A DNA stretch of 64,000 nucleotides from DATATV01 sp035551355 (GTDB lineage Bacteria; Actinomycetota; Actinomycetes; Mycobacteriales; Pseudonocardiaceae), in assembly GCA_035551355.1 (NCBI GenBank), contig DASZNF010000088.1:6675-70674 (forward strand). The letters run 5' to 3'. The notes below the pieces were generated by a model. It was given only the letters and a program-made list of their open reading frames with translations, had not been told where the DNA came from and did no database searches. This document shows positions 60,184 through 64,000 of this stretch, in pieces; the stretch's first letter is position 1; each line of letters starts with the position of its first letter. The position numbers and the translations under genes were made by a program.

Positions 60184-62172
60184 GTGAGTGTTCGCGAACG
60201 GATCCAGGAGCTGGCCGTCCGGGTCATGGCGCTGCGGGACGCGTACTACCGCGGTGAGCCGTCGGTGTCCGATGCGGACTACGACGCGATCGAGGACGAA
60301 CTGCGCGGACTGATCCAGGCCAACCCGGAGTCGGCGCCGGATCCGAACCCGCTGGAGCAGGTGGGTGCACCGAGCGTGCTGCACGCGCCGATCCGCCATT
60401 CCCGGCCGATGCTGTCGTTGGAGAAGGCCACCCGGCCCGAGCAGGTCGAGGCCTTCTTCGAGCGCTTTCCCGGCCAGCCCATGGTGCTCATGCCCAAGTT
60501 GGACGGCCTGTCGCTGGCCCTGGTCTACACCGACGGCCGGCTGACCCGCGCGATCACCCGCGGCGACGGCACGATCGGCGACGACGTGACCCCGCTGGTG
60601 CGCGCCCTGGTCGACGGCGTGCCCGACCGGCTCGACGCGCCGGACCGGGTCGAGGTCCGCGGCGAAGCGGTGATGCTGCGCTCCACGTTCGCCGCCTACA
60701 ACCTCGCGCACCCGGACCGTCCGTTGATCAACCCGCGCAACGCCGCCGCGGGCACCCTGCGGGCCAAGGACCCGGCCACGGTCGCGCAGCGGCGCCTGCG
60801 GTTTTTCGCCTTCGACCTGGACGCGCCCGGCACGCCCGAGGCCGACCTGTTCGCCGGGCTGACCCGGCTCGGCTTCGCCGCGGCCGAGATGCGCCACTGC
60901 GCCGACCCGGCCGCGGCCCAGACCGCGATCGCCGCCATCGAGGCCCAGCGCGCCGAGCTGGACTACGACCTGGACGGTGCGGTGCTGCGGCTGGCCGACC
61001 GCAACGCCTACGCGGCCGCCGGCACCCGGTCGGCCTCGCCCCGGGGCGCGCTGGCCTACAAATTCGCCGCCGAGGAGAAGACCACGATCCTGGCCGACGT
61101 GCTCTGGGATGTCGGCAAGACCGGCAAGATCGCCCCGGTCGCCCACCTGGAACCGGTGTTCGTCGGCGGCACCACGGTCACTCGCGCGACCCTGGCCAAC
61201 CAGGAGGTGATCCGCGCCCGCGGGATCATGATCGGCGACACCGTGCTGGTGCGCCGGGCCGGGGATGTCATCCCGTTCGTCGCGGGCGTGCTGGATCCCG
61301 GCAAGCGCACCGGCGCGGAGCGGGAGATCGAGCCGCCCATCGTGTGCCCGTCCTGCGGCCAGGCGCTGATCGAGCAGGGCAACAGTCGGGAGCTGTTCTG
61401 TACCAACGTTTCCTGCCCCGCGCAGACCGTGCGGCGGCTGATCCACTGGGCCTCCCGCGCGGCCGCGGACATCGAGGCGATCGGTGGGGTGTGGATCGAG
61501 CGGCTGGCCGAGACCGGGGATCTGGAACGACCGTCGGACTTCTACGCCCTCACGAAGGAACGGCTGCTGGAGTTCGACCGCATCGGCGAGGTCTCGGCCC
61601 AGCGCATGACCGACTCGATCGACACCAGCCGCCGGGTCGGGCTGCGCCGTGCGCTGATCGGCCTGGCCATCCCGCTGGCGTCGGAGGGCACCGCCACCCG
61701 CCTGTGCCGCGCCGGATTCGGTTCCCTGGAGCAGATCGCCGACGCCGGCGAGGACCGGCTGGTCGCCGTCGAGGACATCGGCCCGAAAGTCGCCGCCTCG
61801 CTCACCGAGCACCTCACCCGGCTGCGGCCCGAACTCGAACGCCTCCGCGAACTGGGCGTCTCCCTGGACGTGCGTGAGGAGGACCTGCCACCGGTCGTCT
61901 CCTCGGATGCGCCGCTGGCCGGCAGGACGGTCGTGATCACCGGCGCGATCAGCGATCCCCGCTCGGGAGAGAAGGTCCCCCGGCCCACTTTCCAGCGACT
62001 GTGCGAAAAAGCCGGCGCCACCGTGGCGTCATCGGTCTCGGCGAACACCGACATGCTGATCACCGGAGCCGACGTCGGCCCGAGCAAAATCAGCAAAGCC
62101 GAAAAACTCGAAGTCGACGTCGTGGACCAAAGCGTGATCTGGCAACAGCTGATCGACTCCGCCCTCGTCTAA
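60184..62172 (+). CDS. ligA: NAD-dependent DNA ligase (atypical)
   Basis: 662 residues from a GTG at 60184. Domain Ia at the start (YRGEPSVSDADYDAIEDELR), the adenylation motif KLDG with catalytic K105, VRGEA, NPRNAAAGTLR, the OB fold, a four-cysteine zinc finger (CPSC ... CTNVSC), helix-hairpin-helix repeats (about 480-580) and a C-terminal BRCT domain. It seals nicks with NAD+. Sequence around the adenylation lysine and FAAEEKTT departs from the usual actinobacterial LigA (which reads KFPPEEKTT-like), so it may be a second ligase. Neighbours are not replication genes. Confidence 0.92.
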   Translation: MSVRERIQELAVRVMALRDAYYRGEPSVSDADYDAIEDELRGLIQANPESAPDPNPLEQVGAPSVLHAPIRHSRPMLSLEKATRPEQVEAFFERFPGQPMVLMPKLDGLSLALVYTDGRLTRAITRGDGTIGDDVTPLVRALVDGVPDRLDAPDRVEVRGEAVMLRSTFAAYNLAHPDRPLINPRNAAAGTLRAKDPATVAQRRLRFFAFDLDAPGTPEADLFAGLTRLGFAAAEMRHCADPAAAQTAIAAIEAQRAELDYDLDGAVLRLADRNAYAAAGTRSASPRGALAYKFAAEEKTTILADVLWDVGKTGKIAPVAHLEPVFVGGTTVTRATLANQEVIRARGIMIGDTVLVRRAGDVIPFVAGVLDPGKRTGAEREIEPPIVCPSCGQALIEQGNSRELFCTNVSCPAQTVRRLIHWASRAAADIEAIGGVWIERLAETGDLERPSDFYALTKERLLEFDRIGEVSAQRMTDSIDTSRRVGLRRALIGLAIPLASEGTATRLCRAGFGSLEQIADAGEDRLVAVEDIGPKVAASLTEHLTRLRPELERLRELGVSLDVREEDLPPVVSSDAPLAGRTVVITGAISDPRSGEKVPRPTFQRLCEKAGATVASSVSANTDMLITGADVGPSKISKAEKLEVDVVDQSVIWQQLIDSALV

Positions 62173-62641
62173 CCCAAATGTTCGCCTCGATGATCGCGAA
62201 ACAAGCGTCCGCGGCCGGCCGCCGCGCGGTCTCCTGGTCCACGGCGTTGGCCGCGGCGTGCCCTGCGCACGCCGGTACCGGTGCCGGTACGAGCCCCCGC
62301 GCTGAGTTCAGCGCGGGGCTCACCGGATGGTCGACCATCGCGGAGACCAGATTCGTCCGCGCCGGCCTCGGTGCTGGCGCCCTGCTCGGCGGAGTCGGCC
62401 AGACCGGGTGCAGGCGCCCACGGACGCGGAGCTACCGGCGTGCTCTGTCCCCAGCGGAGCGTTGGTTTGGCGCTACAGCCCGGAGCCGGTCGCCTCCTGA
62501 TGGCGCCACCTCAAGAATCATTTCCCACCAGAACCGCTCCGGATCGTCCGGGCCGACGATCCGGACGCGCGGCTCCCACGCCACCATCCGAGTTGATCGT
62601 CGCTCGAATCCGGCGCGCTGTTGCTGCCTAAGCTCAATCCC
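62173..62641. other. 469-base gap after the ligase gene
   Basis: No gene seen on either strand; open frames here are arginine-rich shadows. It contains the hairpin at 62291-62321 and a GGTACCGGTGCCGGTAC stutter just before it. The right end should hold the phosphodiesterase promoter; no clear element was recognised. Confidence 0.5.
62291..62321. terminator. strong hairpin downstream of ligA
   Basis: GAG-CCCC-GCGCTGA pairs with TCAGCGC-GGGG-CTC around a two-base loop with one bulged C. No T-tract. It lies about 120 bases after the ligase stop and may end that transcript. Confidence 0.4.
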
Positions 62642-63796
62642 ATGGAACCTGTGCTCCCGCGGTACGGCACGGCGACGCTCGCGAACGTCGTCCCGTCGGT
62701 CCTGGCCGGGCTGGACGTGCCAGGCATGGCCGCGACCCTGGCACTGCCGCCCGCGCGACGCGTCTGCCTCCTGCTCGTCGACGGGCTGGGCTGGGAGCTG
62801 CTGCGCGGCCACGAGGCGCACGCGCCGTTCCTGACCTCACTCACCGCCGGCAGCACCGCGATCACCGCGGGCTTCCCGGCGACCACGGCCACCAGCATCG
62901 CCGCCCTGGGCACCGGCCTCCCGCCCGGCGAGCACGGCATCGTCGGCTACTCCTTCGCCGCGGACAACGACCTCCTGCTCAACGCGCTGGGCTGGAGCCG
63001 GCACACGCAGGGCAACCCGACCGACCTGCGCTCCCGGATCGTCCCGGAGCAACTGCAGCCCCACCCAACGGCGTTCCAGCGGGCGGCCGACGCCGGCGTG
63101 GCCGTGAGCCGCGTCGCCCCACGGGATCAGGACGGCAGCGGCCTGACCCGGGCCGTGCTGCGCGGCGGCGAGTTCGTCGGCGTGCACGCACTGGGCGATC
63201 TCACCAGCCAGACGCTCGCGGCGCTACGCGGTCACGATCGCGTCTTCTGCTACGCCTACCACGCCGACCTCGATCTCCTCGGCCACGTCTACGGTCCGGG
63301 CAGCGCCCCGTGGTGTGAGCAGCTGGCCTTTGTGGACCGCCTGGCCGCCACGATCGCCCAGGGGCTTCCCGAGGAGGGCATGCTCGTGGTGACCGCCGAT
63401 CACGGCATGGTGCCCATCGCCCCCGAGGACCGGGTCGATGTCGACGAGGATGCCCAGTTGCGCGAGGGGGTGCGGCTGTTCGGCGGCGAGGCCCGCGTCC
63501 GGCACGTCTACACCGAGCCGGGCGCGACCGAGGCAGTGCTGGCCACGTGGCAGGAGCGGCTCGGGAATAGCGCCTGGATCCTGCGCCGGGAGGAGGCCAT
63601 CGCGGCGGGCTGGTTCGGCCTGCGGGTCCTGGACGCGGTCCGACCGCGCATCGGTGACCTCGTCGTCGCAGCGCACGGCGGCCTGGCCATCACCCGCGGA
63701 CAGGCCGAACCGCTGCTCAGCCGCCTGCTCGGGCACCACGGTTCACTGACCAAGCAGGAGCAGCTGGTGCCGCTGCTCGTGGCCCAGCACTCCTAG
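62642..63796 (+). CDS. type I phosphodiesterase/nucleotide pyrophosphatase family protein
   Basis: 384 residues from the ATG at 62642. Alkaline-phosphatase superfamily signatures: VCLLLVDGLGWELL (metal aspartate), the nucleophile threonine in GFPATTATSIAALGTG, PGEHGIVGYSF, YHADLDLLGH and VTADHGMVPI (metal Asp-His). Members cleave phosphodiester or pyrophosphate bonds of nucleotides with zinc. No signal peptide, so it acts inside the cell. The C-terminal half is a typical cap and closing domain. Alone on its strand after a 469-base gap. Confidence 0.9.
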   Translation: MEPVLPRYGTATLANVVPSVLAGLDVPGMAATLALPPARRVCLLLVDGLGWELLRGHEAHAPFLTSLTAGSTAITAGFPATTATSIAALGTGLPPGEHGIVGYSFAADNDLLLNALGWSRHTQGNPTDLRSRIVPEQLQPHPTAFQRAADAGVAVSRVAPRDQDGSGLTRAVLRGGEFVGVHALGDLTSQTLAALRGHDRVFCYAYHADLDLLGHVYGPGSAPWCEQLAFVDRLAATIAQGLPEEGMLVVTADHGMVPIAPEDRVDVDEDAQLREGVRLFGGEARVRHVYTEPGATEAVLATWQERLGNSAWILRREEAIAAGWFGLRVLDAVRPRIGDLVVAAHGGLAITRGQAEPLLSRLLGHHGSLTKQEQLVPLLVAQHS

Positions 63797-64000
63797 GCCG
63801 TCCAGCCGGGCCCGTGGAAGTGCAGCCCAGGGCCGCTCGGCTTCTGGAATGGACGGCGACGACACCCACGCCCGCATCGGTCGCCAACTGATTGGAAGTG
63901 CCAGTCCAGTCCCGAACAGACGAGCCAGACCTCCGCCGGTTACCCCGTCTGGACCACGAGCTATGCTGGGTGGACGCCGCCGAGCAGCAGATCCGACTTC

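Noticed and set aside
63961..63967. TATGCT as a -10 element near the right edge
   Set aside because: No matching -35 at 16-18 bases and the downstream gene is outside the window.
1..64000. tRNA, rRNA or CRISPR array
   Set aside because: Gaps were read for a T-arm (GGTTCGA-type) with CCA-proximal stem and for regularly spaced direct repeats; none was found, including next to the two recombinase genes.

Overview
The window is high-GC DNA (about 70 %) dense with short overlapping genes, many GTG/TTG starts, leaderless-looking promoters and actinobacterial marker genes: rbpA with a SigR-type promoter, the ppm1-lnt pair, F420-type oxidoreductase, DUF1918, DUF5703, an MSMEG_4193-type phosphatase and an Rpf-like secreted protein. 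It is best read as a chromosome segment of an actinomycete, probably Pseudonocardiales or a relative. The genus cannot be fixed from the sequence alone.

Layout. 0-7 kb: membrane and stress genes. These are an alpha/beta hydrolase (cut by the window edge), an F420-type oxidoreductase, a ribbon-helix-helix protein and an SPFH protein in one leftward operon; divergently, a NatAB-like ABC exporter, then NfeD and a second SPFH protein. 7-11.3 kb: a TetR gene, a zinc alcohol dehydrogenase with an XRE regulator, and a TetR/SDR divergent pair with visible operators. 11.3-14.2 kb: an accessory patch with two long palindromes, a lipoprotein, a Xer-type tyrosine recombinase and a zinc-ribbon protein. 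14.2-22.1 kb: housekeeping genes (GDPD, Rpf-like, UMF1 transporter, TetR, rbpA, ppm1, lnt, DUF5313, DUF1918).

22.1-29 kb: a lysine catabolic locus. kdd, an amidohydrolase, kamD, kamE and kal overlap head to tail by 4 bases on the minus strand, and kamA is transcribed divergently. The gene set matches the anaerobic lysine fermentation route but has no local kce and no CoA-transferase, and an amidohydrolase sits inside the operon. This is the most coherent metabolic unit in the window.

29-46 kb: regulators and accessory genes. These include a GNAT gene and a DUF2568 gene sharing orphan operators, a SigE-family sigma factor with a membrane partner, an XRE-cupin regulator whose operator covers its own start codon, a methyltransferase, a TetX-like FAD monooxygenase with a divergent TetR gene and a decayed Tn3 transposase directly behind it, a dienelactone-hydrolase-like protein lacking its nucleophile, an aldo/keto reductase behind a perfect 32-bp palindrome, a zinc-ribbon coiled-coil protein, a secreted TAP-like hydrolase and a second tyrosine recombinase.

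46-64 kb: conserved genes (histidine phosphatase, aldo/keto reductase, propeller lipoprotein, DUF5703, MBL hydrolase, M20 peptidase), then a secreted glycan-degradation group (Asp-box sialidase-like protein, ROK regulator, Tat-exported glycoside hydrolase with a carbohydrate-binding module). After that come an orphan HExxH metallopeptidase carrying the LQRxAGN leader motif seen in cargo of extracellular contractile injection systems, an atypical NAD-dependent DNA ligase and a type I phosphodiesterase. No rRNA, tRNA or CRISPR array was recognised.
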